Translations under genes and position numbers: made by a program
Part shown: positions 54,759 to 62,997 of the stretch, piece after piece
How positions within the stretch are numbered: the stretch's first letter is position 1
Layout: each line of letters begins with the position of its first letter
Notes under the pieces: generated by a model
The model's database searches: none
What the model was told of the DNA's origin: nothing
What the model saw: only the letters and a program-made list of their open reading frames with translations
NCBI GenBank assembly: GCA_016788065.1
Contig: JAEUTI010000051.1
Coordinates: forward strand, 1 to 64,000
Direction of reading: 5' to 3'
Length of the DNA: 64,000 bases
DNA from: Bacteroidia bacterium
Lineage (GTDB): Bacteria > Bacteroidota > Bacteroidia > AKYH767-A > OLB10

Positions 54759-56228
54759 TTACTTTTCCAACTTCCTGATCATATCTTTTACAAAAGGGTT
54801 ATCACTATTCAATCTGAGACTTTCCTTAAAGTATTTAAGTGCTAATTCCTTTTTTCCGGTTTCCATATAACCTTCTGCCAACCCTTGAATGGCTTTTGGT
54901 GATTGTGGATATGCAAAAACGTTCATTTCAAATATTTCAAGTGCAAGTTTTGGGTTCCCATTATCAAGCTGATTAAATCCTTCCTGTCTCAATACATATT
55001 CAAGCAAAGCAGGATTTCCATTTGCACCAGAACAAACTTCTCTTGCTTTAGAAAGTCCGCCCGACTTAATAGTTTCAATTATTAGTTTAGTGAATTCGCG
55101 GTTAGCACTATTATCAGTTGCTGGAATAATTGGAACATAATCAATATTAAAAATGATCCTCGACAACTCTTTGTTCAAATCATTAAACTCATCATTAGAT
55201 TTATTAGACAACCATACCAGAACAACTTTTTCTGCAGGATAGATCATTAAGTCTGCATAGAATATACGATTATATCCGCTATGTGCGTATCGGATAGTAT
55301 TTCTAGATGTTTTCGCAACATCCCAGCCATAAGCATAATAGGACTCCTCTGTTTCGCCTGCTCTTAATTTTGGAGACAATAGCCTTTTAGTAGCGTCTTC
55401 ATTGAATATCAAATTTGTCTGCAATGCCCTGCTCCATTTATGCATATCTTCTGTGGTAGATAAAATGCCTCCATTACCAAATAAATGCAAATATGGAGCG
55501 CTTCCATCCCACTCTTTTTCTGTTGGTCTTCCCCAGGCAGTATTCATTTGATCATAACCAATAGCAATTCGGTCGGGACCAAAAGCCGGTCTTGAATACC
55601 CGGTATGTTCCATCATAGCAGGCTGCCAGAGATTTTCATAAAGAAAAGATTCATACGTTTGTCCGGACACCTTCTCGATGATAAGTGCAAGTAATGTATA
55701 ACCGACATTAGAATATGAAAAATTATCACCGGGCTTAAATTTTAGTTTTGTACTGAACAATTTACTTAAGAACTCGGGGTTTTCAATTTTTTCATAATCT
55801 TTTCCAATGTTACTTATTAATCCTGACTGATGTCGAAGTAAATCATGAACAGTAATATATTTTTTATCTTCCGGAACCATATCAAAATACTTGGTAACAG
55901 GATCATTTACAGACAGTTTTCCCGCCATCTCCAACTTTATGATTGCAGCAGCAGTAAATTGCTTTGTCAGTGAACCAATGTCAAAAACAGTAGCTGCATC
56001 GTTGGGCTCATTCGATTCAAGATTTCTGAAACCACACCCGCGTGAAATGATACTACCATCAGGTAATTCAATTAATATTGAACCGGTCAATCCCACCTTT
56101 TCCATTTCAGTAAGATAATTTTCCAGTTTCAAATTCAAATTCTGATCCTGATTGGCTCCTGTTTGTGATTGAGTATATCCTGGTAAAGTCAGAAGAATTA
56201 AAACTATTAGTTGCAGTATGAATTTCAT
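54759..56228 (-). CDS. Secreted serine hydrolase (beta-lactamase class C fold) with TPR
   Basis: A 489-residue exported protein with a signal peptide of about 20 residues. The serine hydrolase domain has S-L-T-K at 86-89, Y-S-N near 171-173 and H-S-G near 312 (RYAHSGYNR), a complete catalytic set. Two TPR-like repeats follow at about 420-489 (NPKLALEIFEMNVFAYPQSPKAIQGLAEGYMETGKKELALKYF). Substrate unknown. A candidate -7 box is at 56313-56320. It is unrelated in sequence detail to the serine hydrolase at 31852-33006. Confidence 0.9.
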   Translation of the reverse strand: MKFILQLIVLILLTLPGYTQSQTGANQDQNLNLKLENYLTEMEKVGLTGSILIELPDGSIISRGCGFRNLESNEPNDAATVFDIGSLTKQFTAAAIIKLEMAGKLSVNDPVTKYFDMVPEDKKYITVHDLLRHQSGLISNIGKDYEKIENPEFLSKLFSTKLKFKPGDNFSYSNVGYTLLALIIEKVSGQTYESFLYENLWQPAMMEHTGYSRPAFGPDRIAIGYDQMNTAWGRPTEKEWDGSAPYLHLFGNGGILSTTEDMHKWSRALQTNLIFNEDATKRLLSPKLRAGETEESYYAYGWDVAKTSRNTIRYAHSGYNRIFYADLMIYPAEKVVLVWLSNKSNDEFNDLNKELSRIIFNIDYVPIIPATDNSANREFTKLIIETIKSGGLSKAREVCSGANGNPALLEYVLRQEGFNQLDNGNPKLALEIFEMNVFAYPQSPKAIQGLAEGYMETGKKELALKYFKESLRLNSDNPFVKDMIRKLEK

Positions 56229-56312
56229 GGTAATGTTAGGAGAGATAAAATTGAATAATTATTAGGATTTCATTGCTACGATTCTAATCGCTTGCTGACA
56301 AATTAACAAAAG

Positions 56313-56320
56313 CAAATGTA
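56313..56320 (-). promoter_or_regulatory. Candidate -7 box of the serine hydrolase gene (TACATTTG)
   Basis: A perfect TAnnTTTG element 84 bases before the ATG at 56228. Confidence 0.35.
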
Positions 56321-56345
56321 ATAAAATACAACCTGAAAAGTCAAA

Positions 56346-57430
56346 TTAATTATACTTCAAATCTTCAATCAGCAACTTAAGCCAGGTAAAATCACCTGAA
56401 TCAAGTTTCCAGGTGGCATTCATATCGGATGGTATACGAATTCCTTCAAACTCTTTATAACTATTAACTGTCAGCACCCATGGGAATCGCCTGGAATCCT
56501 TATCGGTATCTTTGTATCGCATAGCCACAAACTTCACAAAGTCGCCAGCCTGATTAAAATAAAAAGTGCCGCTTCCCGTAACTCCTTTATAAGTCATTGT
56601 TGCTTGTGCCGTTAAGCTGTCGATTGCCTGCCACGTAACGTAAGGGCTCGCTGCCAATGTTGGAAACCAAACCATCTCGCCAAGAAAACGTTGAATAGTT
56701 CCTTCATTCAACTTATCGCCGTGAGAATTTACAACCGGAATAAGTGCATTTGCCTTTATCATCATACTTGCTTCGCCGTTCATGTATTTATCACATCCCC
56801 GGAACCACAGCATTGAATTCAATTTCATATTTACGATCCAGATAAATGCCGGATCGTTGATGCTGGTATATTGTACTGCAGTTGCTTCATACCAATCATT
56901 CTGATCCGGTTTAAGCTTCATGAATGCGTGTTGTGTTATTCTTCCAAAACGTATATCCTGTTTCTTTAAAACACCACACTTTACAATCCACTTCCGTACA
57001 GGTTCCGGAAATGATGGAAGGCTCTGTTCCATATTTATGGTACTTGAATTTGATGCGGAGTTTTTAAGTATCGTGTCAGTATCTGCAGATACTCTTCCTT
57101 CAAATATAAATTCTCCAAATGCGCAAATTACCACACTTAATAATACCACATTCAACAACGTTCCAAAACGTGCATCTTTCCAAAAGTAAAAATCAGGAAC
57201 TGAGAAGTCAATATTGCTAAAAAGCCTATTAGCCAGGCATAACGATGATTGAAACCAAAAGCAAGAGCATACATCAAGAATAAAATTCCTGCTAATAACC
57301 AAACCAATCCCAAAGGTTTAGAAATGGGCAATGCAAGTTCTTTCAATTCTTTCAAATCAAAGGCTTTGGCAAAACCTGCAAAATGGATGAAGGCATGTAA
57401 AGTTATTAGAATAATGAAACCAACTTTCAT
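56346..57430 (-). pseudogene. Frameshifted DUF6544-type membrane protein gene
   Basis: Two adjacent frames together make one protein. The first (from ATG 57430, MKVGFIILITLHAFIHFAGF) holds the N-terminal membrane helices and ends soon after TSQFLIFTF. The second carries FYFWKDARFGTLLNVVLL and the soluble DUF6544-like domain (LPSFPEPVRKWIVKCGVLK ... DWYEATAVQYT). Adding one T to the five-T run (minus strand, near 57187-57191) joins them as ...FLIFYFWKDARFGT.... This is either a true frameshift, a phase-variable run or a sequencing error. Confidence 0.75.
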
Positions 57431-57805
57431 AAATACAAATATCCTTAAAGACAAACTGTATAAAGATGATAAATGTTAGCAATTGTAAAAAGAAAAATTC
57501 AACATCATTAACAAAAACACCTTAACTTTGATACTAGCTGGTCTGAAGAATGGGGGTAAGCATAGGTTAGAATATCCAAGCGATTCCGAGCCATATCTAA
57601 CAAGAAATACAAACCTTATATTTTGTTCAGAAAATGAAATAAAAAACCTAGTTGATGGCTTCAATCACAGCCATGAGAACTATATGCAAAAGTATTATTT
57701 CCTTTAAATGATATAATTCTTGAAACCAAAGCTAATTCAAAAAGTAGAAATATTACATACTTTTATTCACTATTTATTTGTTTTTCAACACTTTAAAATA
57801 TTTTC
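57431..57805. other. A/T-rich gap with an orphan open frame
   Basis: The gap between the broken DUF6544-type gene and the Rrf2 gene spans 57431-57861. A plus-strand frame open from about 57488 to 57711 reads ...LAGLKNGGKHRLEYPSDSEP... It has no ATG at its beginning and no family I recognise; it may be a gene remnant. Otherwise nothing is seen until the promoter at 57813. Confidence 0.4.
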
Positions 57806-57819
57806 TGACTTTTTTGTCA
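57806..57819. promoter_or_regulatory. Candidate operator TGAC-N6-GTCA over the -33 box
   Basis: A small inverted repeat of TGAC and GTCA with a six-T centre covers the -33 element of the Rrf2 promoter, a place where a repressor could act. It is not a standard Fnr box, whose half-sites are four bases apart. Confidence 0.3.
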
Positions 57820-57846
57820 TTTATTATATTCTAGTTATTATCTTTG
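57813..57846 (+). promoter_or_regulatory. Promoter of the Rrf2 gene (TTTG, 22 bp, TATCTTTG)
   Basis: Both elements are perfect: -33 TTTG at 57813-57816 and -7 TATCTTTG at 57839-57846, spacer 22. The start codon at 57862 is 15 bases downstream. This is the cleanest promoter in the window. Confidence 0.7.
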
Positions 57847-57861
57847 TGAAAAATATCCTCA

Positions 57862-58317
57862 ATGTTCTCAAAAGGTTGTGAATATGCTATTAGAGCTGCT
57901 ATATACATAGCCAGCAAGTCGGAATATGATACAAAGATAAGCTTGACTGAAATTGCATCAGAGATTGGTGCCCCTATTCCGTTCACCGCTAAAATTCTAC
58001 ATAAACTTTCAAAAGGCAGAATTGTAGAATCGATAAAAGGGCCCAATGGGGGCTTTTCGATAAATAATCAATCGATTTCAAAAGTAAATCTAACTCAAAT
58101 AGTAGAAGCCATTGATGGAAAGTCAGTATTTGAGGAGTGCAGTTTAGGATTTAAAATGTGCAATGATGTAAAGCCATGTCCGGTACACCACAAATATAAA
58201 GAAATACGTCACACTTTCAAGATAATGATGGAAACGACATCATTAGCTGAAATGTCAATTGGAATAAAATCAAACCAAACATATTTAAAACAGACAGAGT
58301 TTCTACCACCATGTTAA
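57862..58317 (+). CDS. Rrf2-family iron-sulfur transcriptional regulator
   Basis: A 151-residue winged-helix regulator of the NsrR/IscR type. The N-terminal DNA-binding part is MFSKGCEYAIRAAIYIAS ... GAPIPFTAKILHKLSKGRIVESIKGPNGGF. The three-cysteine cluster site is Cys93, Cys100 and Cys106 (ECSLGFKMCNDVKPC). With Ric and hemerythrin-like genes immediately downstream, sensing of nitric oxide or iron-sulfur status is the likely role. The gene heads the cluster; co-transcription is plausible (85-base gap). Confidence 0.92.
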   Translation: MFSKGCEYAIRAAIYIASKSEYDTKISLTEIASEIGAPIPFTAKILHKLSKGRIVESIKGPNGGFSINNQSISKVNLTQIVEAIDGKSVFEECSLGFKMCNDVKPCPVHHKYKEIRHTFKIMMETTSLAEMSIGIKSNQTYLKQTEFLPPC

Positions 58318-58402
58318 AACCTATGAGATATACTCCAAAGTACTTCCACATATTTTGATTTCTAGAATCTAAAAGCATCGTTCATATTTTAAAAAAGCTA
58401 CT

Positions 58403-59146
58403 ATGCAGATAAACAAATCAACCACAGTAGGACAAATAGTTGCCTATGAATTCCAGACAGCCAAAATATTTGAGAAATACAATATAGATTTTTGTTGCAA
58501 AGGTCATATTCATTTGGAAGATGCTTGTAAACAAAAACAAATAAATTATGAAGAACTTGTGACGCAACTACTGACTGAAATAAATTCAAAATCACCAAAA
58601 AGTGGCAATCCTATAGCATTGAATCCTATACAACTAATTGATCACATAATTTCAAAACATCACAGATATATTATAAATTCCATTCCCAGTATAACTTCAT
58701 TTCTCACCAAATTATCTTCAGTTCATGGCCATAAACATCAGGAGCTACACCAAATAAGATCGGAATTTACTCAAGCTACCAATGAACTGGCCGACCATAT
58801 GAGAAAAGAAGAATTGGTACTTTTCCCAATAATTAAAAATCTGTATAAATTAAAAAAGGATAGCTATAAGGTGTCAACTGAACTAAACAATGCCATTATA
58901 CATCCAATAAAGACTATGATGCATGAACATGAAATTGAAGTAGAAAGATTTGAGTCCATAAAGCTACTATCCAGTCAGTACACAGGTCCAGAAGATGGCT
59001 GTATAACATATCATGTCACATATAAGATGCTCAAAGATTTTCACCAAGATCTTCATGAACATATACATCTTGAGAACAATGTTTTATTCCCGATGGCTCT
59101 CAAACTTGAAATGGAAGTCAGTGGAACTAACTATTTCTACTCATAA
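58403..59146 (+). CDS. ric: Iron-sulfur cluster repair di-iron protein (Ric/YtfE/ScdA)
   Basis: A 247-residue protein that repairs iron-sulfur clusters damaged by nitric oxide or oxidants. An N-terminal DUF542 domain (Cys31-Cys32 in IDFCCKGH) is followed by a hemerythrin-like domain with histidine and glutamate ligands (SKHHRYI, DHMRKEELVLFP, MMHEHEIEVERF, HEHIHLENNVLFP). It is preceded by an Rrf2 regulator and followed by a second hemerythrin-like protein. Confidence 0.95.
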   Translation: MQINKSTTVGQIVAYEFQTAKIFEKYNIDFCCKGHIHLEDACKQKQINYEELVTQLLTEINSKSPKSGNPIALNPIQLIDHIISKHHRYIINSIPSITSFLTKLSSVHGHKHQELHQIRSEFTQATNELADHMRKEELVLFPIIKNLYKLKKDSYKVSTELNNAIIHPIKTMMHEHEIEVERFESIKLLSSQYTGPEDGCITYHVTYKMLKDFHQDLHEHIHLENNVLFPMALKLEMEVSGTNYFYS

Positions 59147-59202
59147 CCTGTATATAGTTTCAGCAGTTAAAGTGCATTCTCAGAAACAAAAGTAAAACAA
59201 AG

Positions 59203-59658
59203 ATGCCAGTTCCACTTAAACGCAGCGAATTACTATCAGTATATAGCAAAGAACATCACTTTGCTTTATTATTTATTTGGAAGTTGAAAAAAGGGCTTAA
59301 GAAAAACGTAGCACTCATACGATTACAAAATTATACCCATTGGTTTTACCAACGCTATATTACTCCACATTTTGAAAATGAAGAGCACTTTCTTTTCCCC
59401 TTAGTCGAGGATAAAGTGAGTCTGAACAGACTAATACAGGAGCACAACACGATTAGATTACTGTTTAACAGAAACAATGTTGATGAGACCACAATGGTTG
59501 AACTATGCACAATTTTGGATGATCACATAAGATATGAAGAACGCATTGTGTTTAAACATTTAGAAACTATAATTCACTTTTCAAAATCGGTTCAACAAGA
59601 TTTAAGTAATAATACTTTGAAAAGTGAAATAGAATATTGCGATACCTTCTGGCTTTAA
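59203..59658 (+). CDS. Hemerythrin HHE-domain protein
   Basis: A 151-residue four-helix protein with candidate di-iron ligands in YSKEHHFALLF, ITPHFENEEHFLFPLV, IQEHNTIRLLF and LDDHIRYEERIVF. No DUF542 domain is present. It follows ric by 56 bases and probably binds iron with oxygen or nitric oxide in the same response. Confidence 0.9.
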   Translation: MPVPLKRSELLSVYSKEHHFALLFIWKLKKGLKKNVALIRLQNYTHWFYQRYITPHFENEEHFLFPLVEDKVSLNRLIQEHNTIRLLFNRNNVDETTMVELCTILDDHIRYEERIVFKHLETIIHFSKSVQQDLSNNTLKSEIEYCDTFWL

Positions 59659-60034
59659 ATCCTTTATAATTATTGCTTCTAAAATTCAATATCTTAACAA
59701 CTTTTAAAATGTAAATTTTAAAATATTTTCATACATATTCTACCCGTTTACTATTCATTTTCATTTTATAGTACAATAAAATAAATTATTAATATTAAAA
59801 CAACTGATAGGTAAACGCCCTTCACACCATCAAAAAATGTTAGTAAAGTTGTTAAATTCTATTTCCATTCTGTGTATTTTATTCAAGAAGCCTGTGTACT
59901 TTTACTGTCATACCAGGAGTTATAATTATAACGCTTAAATTTTTAATAATTAATCTTTGGGGTGTAAATCAAAATTATTTCAATAAACATTGAACAAATT
60001 AATTCTGACATTTTATATATCAAAGTCAATCAAT
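59659..60034 (+). other. A/T-rich leader region of nrdD
   Basis: No gene is seen. The region contains two direct repeats, CTGTGTATTTTATTC at about 59871 and CTGTGTACTTTTACT at about 59902, about 30 bases apart, and short inverted repeats such as TTATAATTATAA near 59922. I find no convincing NrdR box pair, Fnr box or perfect TAnnTTTG element. Confidence 0.4.
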
Positions 60035-62149
60035 ATGGAAAATTATGTAATAAAAAGGAATGGGAAATATGAACCTTTTCTAAAATACAAAATAGAGAAT
60101 GCGATATCAAGTGCATTCAACAGCGTTAGTGAACCTGTTAACTCTTTTGTTATCGAAAATGTTATTGTAAAACTTGAAACAAAGACATCATGGACGGTAG
60201 AAGAAATCCAAGACTTAATTGAATTGACGCTGTATGAACACAAACATTTCAATCCAATGCGTTCCTTTATGCAATACAGGCATACAAGAAAGCTTTTGCG
60301 GAGCAAGGAAACTGGCTTCACTGATCAAACAACATTTATTGATTGCACTCAAACTATAGATGAGTACATCAATAACAGTGACTGGAGAATTAATGCAAAT
60401 GCCAACACATCATTTTCTAATGCTGGTTTAGTAAACAACGCTGCTGGTAAAATAATTGCCAACTATTGGTTGGATAAAGTTTATAGCAAGCAAGAAGGCC
60501 ATGCACATAGAAATGGAGACATTCACATACATGACCTCGATTGTCTAACAGGATATTGCGCGGGCTGGAGCCTGAGATCGTTGCTAAATGAAGGATTCAA
60601 TGGCGTAAGAGGAAGGGTTGAGAGCCGGCCACCATCTCATTTCAGAGAAGCACTTGGACAAATGGCAAATTTTCTTGGGATACTACAAAGTGAATGGGCG
60701 GGAGCCCAAGCTTTCAGTTCATTCGACACTTATTTGGCTCCGTATGTTTTCAAAGACCAATTAAGCTATGAAGAAGTATTGAAAGCAATTAAAAGTTTTG
60801 TCTATAACTTAAACGTACCTGCACGTTGGGGGCAATCACCATTTACAAACATTACTCTAGACTGGGTAGTTCCTGAAGACTTAAAAAACCAAATTCCTAC
60901 AAAAGAAAATAAGCACCTTTTCAGGGGAATAATAGACGATACCTTATTAAGAGCAGCAAAAGAACGGAACGTAAATAGCTTAGAGTCATTGACCTATAGT
61001 CATTTTCAAAAAGAAATTAATATAATAAATCATGCCTTTTACTCTGTAATGACTGCAGGTGATTCAAACGGCCAACCATTCACATTTCCAATACCAACTG
61101 TAAATATTACAGAAGATTTTGACTGGGATGGGGAAAATACGGATATTTTGTTTGAAAATACAGCCAAAATAGGATCCTCCTACTTCCAAAATTTTATAGG
61201 AAGCCAATACACTACCGATAAAGCAGGTAATAAAATGCCAAATGATTCGGCCTATAAACCAAATGCCGTTAGAAGTATGTGTTGCAGACTTCAATTAGAC
61301 CTTAGGGAACTTCTTAAAAGAGGTAATGGACTTTTTGGAAGTGCTGAAATGACAGGAAGCATTGGAGTTGTGACAATAAATATGGCCAGGTTGGGGTATT
61401 TATATAAAGGGAACTCAGAGCTATTATACTCAAAACTTGATGAATTACTTGATATTGCCAAATCTACTCTGGAGAAGAAAAGGGTATTCATACAAAAAAT
61501 GTATGACAGAGGACTTTATCCATATACAAAAAGGTATTTGAGGCATTTCAAAAATCACTTTTCTACAATAGGAGTAAATGGAATAAATGAAATGATCATC
61601 AATTTTACTAACAATGCAAACGATACTACAACAGGTAACGGAATTAAAATTGCATCTGACGTTTTAGATTATATACGATCTAAAATGAAGCAGTACCAAT
61701 CAGAAACGGGAAATCTATACAACCTTGAAGCTACACCTGCTGAGGGAACAACATATAGATTTGCTAAAGAAGATAAGAAGCGGTTCCCAGATATCAAGCA
61801 AGCAGGTACTGGCGAAAACATTTACTATACAAACAGTTCTCAATTACCAGTTAATTTCACAGAAGATCCATTTGAGGCATTATTATTGCAAGATGATCTA
61901 CAATGCAAATATACGGGTGGGACTGTTCTTCATTTGTATATGACCGAAAAAATATCTTCACCAAAGGCATGTAAAAACTTGGTTAAAAAGGTGATCAGCA
62001 ATTTTAAACTGCCATATATTACCATAACCCCGGTATTCAGTATTTGCCCAAAACATGGCTACTTAACCGGGGAGCATGAATATTGTCCAATATGTGATCA
62101 ACAATTAACAGAATCCAAAAAAGTACTTGAGAATGAAAACATTAACTAA
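60035..62149 (+). CDS. nrdD: Anaerobic ribonucleoside-triphosphate reductase, large part (lacks glycyl-radical motif)
   Basis: Makes deoxyribonucleotides without oxygen. The 704-residue protein has an N-terminal ATP-cone (1-90, MENYVIKRNGKYEPF ... HFNPMRSFMQYRH) and the ten-strand barrel (HRNGDIHIHDLD, WAGAQAFSSFDTYLAPY, NHAFYSVMTAGDSNG, RSMCCRLQLD, TGSIGVVTINMARLGYL). The zinc ribbon has Cys671, His674, Cys684 and Cys687 (ICPKHG ... CPICDQQ). It then stops where other NrdD proteins carry the radical RVxGY motif. That motif is on the next overlapping frame. Start chosen at ATG 60035, not the TTG at 59990. Confidence 0.93.
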   Translation: MENYVIKRNGKYEPFLKYKIENAISSAFNSVSEPVNSFVIENVIVKLETKTSWTVEEIQDLIELTLYEHKHFNPMRSFMQYRHTRKLLRSKETGFTDQTTFIDCTQTIDEYINNSDWRINANANTSFSNAGLVNNAAGKIIANYWLDKVYSKQEGHAHRNGDIHIHDLDCLTGYCAGWSLRSLLNEGFNGVRGRVESRPPSHFREALGQMANFLGILQSEWAGAQAFSSFDTYLAPYVFKDQLSYEEVLKAIKSFVYNLNVPARWGQSPFTNITLDWVVPEDLKNQIPTKENKHLFRGIIDDTLLRAAKERNVNSLESLTYSHFQKEINIINHAFYSVMTAGDSNGQPFTFPIPTVNITEDFDWDGENTDILFENTAKIGSSYFQNFIGSQYTTDKAGNKMPNDSAYKPNAVRSMCCRLQLDLRELLKRGNGLFGSAEMTGSIGVVTINMARLGYLYKGNSELLYSKLDELLDIAKSTLEKKRVFIQKMYDRGLYPYTKRYLRHFKNHFSTIGVNGINEMIINFTNNANDTTTGNGIKIASDVLDYIRSKMKQYQSETGNLYNLEATPAEGTTYRFAKEDKKRFPDIKQAGTGENIYYTNSSQLPVNFTEDPFEALLLQDDLQCKYTGGTVLHLYMTEKISSPKACKNLVKKVISNFKLPYITITPVFSICPKHGYLTGEHEYCPICDQQLTESKKVLENENIN

Positions 62150-62297
62150 ACAACAGGCATTACCAGAATTCCCAACAAGTTTAAGAACAAAATGTCTGGT
62201 TTATACGAGGGTAATGGGCTATCATAGACCCGTTGAAAGTTTCAATATTGGGAAAAAGGGAGAACATAAACAACGACTCCACTTCCGTGAATTCTAA
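62133..62297 (+). CDS. Small glycyl-radical subunit of class III RNR (split NrdD C-terminus)
   Basis: A 54-codon frame in a different register from nrdD. It begins with an ATG that overlaps the last 17 bases of nrdD and ends 11 bases inside the predicted nrdG start. Residues 20-51 read as the missing NrdD tail: TKCLVYTRVMGYHRPVES, then FNIGKKGEHKQRLHF. They align with the E. coli NrdD end (RRVCGYLG...RPFNAGKQEEVKRR), which puts the radical glycine at Gly29. The gene order nrdD / small ORF / nrdG with overlapping starts and stops indicates coupled translation. A sequencing frameshift is possible, but the small frame has its own ATG and a 19-residue lead-in before the motif. Confidence 0.85.
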   Translation: MKTLTKQQALPEFPTSLRTKCLVYTRVMGYHRPVESFNIGKKGEHKQRLHFREF

Positions 62298-62973
62298 AAA
62301 TATAATTTATGACATTACACCTTTTACTGCATTAGATTACCCTGATAAGCTAGCGTGTATTTTATGGTTTGCCGGGTGTAATATGCGCTGTTCATATTGC
62401 TATAATCCGGAAATTGTACATGGTAAAGGGAACCTTACAAATAAGCAGGTTTTAAAATTTGTTAGGTCGAGGAATCTTTTACTCGATGGGGTTGTCTTTA
62501 GTGGTGGAGAATGTACAATTCATAAAGAGTTGCCAGATATTGTGTATGAAGTAAAAAAATGTGGCTTTCTGGTGAAAATCGATACAAACGGCAGTAATCC
62601 GGATTGCCTTCAACTACTTATCGACAATCAACTGATTGACTATGTTGCTTTAGATTTTAAGGCCCTTCCTGACAAAACATACAAAATAACTCAAAGGAAT
62701 TTATTTTCCAAATTCGCCGAATCACTAGCCATATTACAAAACTCTTCAATTCCCTTTGAAGTTCGAACCACAGTCCATAGTCAATTCTTCAGTCGTCCTT
62801 ACATAAACAAAATGGTGAATTTTCTTGAAACGGCTGGATATACCGGAATATACTACTTGCAAAATTTTAGAAATGATTGCAATACCTTAGGAAATCTAAT
62901 AAATGACAACGGTAAGTATTTGATCAACAATTTCATTCAATATAATATACATATTGAAATAAGAAACCTCTAA
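62287..62973 (+). CDS. nrdG: Anaerobic RNR activating protein (radical SAM)
   Basis: Radical S-adenosylmethionine enzyme that generates the glycyl radical on the reductase. The Cys31-x3-Cys35-x2-Cys38 cluster motif (AGCNMRCSYC) and VFSGGECTIHKELPDI are present, followed by a short partial barrel. The frame opens at TTG 62233, but GTG 62287 (GTGAATTCTAA overlaps the small ORF stop) gives the usual N-terminus just before IIYDITPFTALDYPDKLACILWF. That makes a 228-residue protein. Confidence 0.9.
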   Translation: MNSKNIIYDITPFTALDYPDKLACILWFAGCNMRCSYCYNPEIVHGKGNLTNKQVLKFVRSRNLLLDGVVFSGGECTIHKELPDIVYEVKKCGFLVKIDTNGSNPDCLQLLIDNQLIDYVALDFKALPDKTYKITQRNLFSKFAESLAILQNSSIPFEVRTTVHSQFFSRPYINKMVNFLETAGYTGIYYLQNFRNDCNTLGNLINDNGKYLINNFIQYNIHIEIRNL

Positions 62974-62997
62974 TTTCTTCTCACAAATCAAAATTAT

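Noticed and set aside
59659-60034. NrdR boxes upstream of nrdD
   Set aside because: The two CTGTGTA direct repeats are about 30 bases apart but are not palindromic and do not fit the NrdR consensus well.
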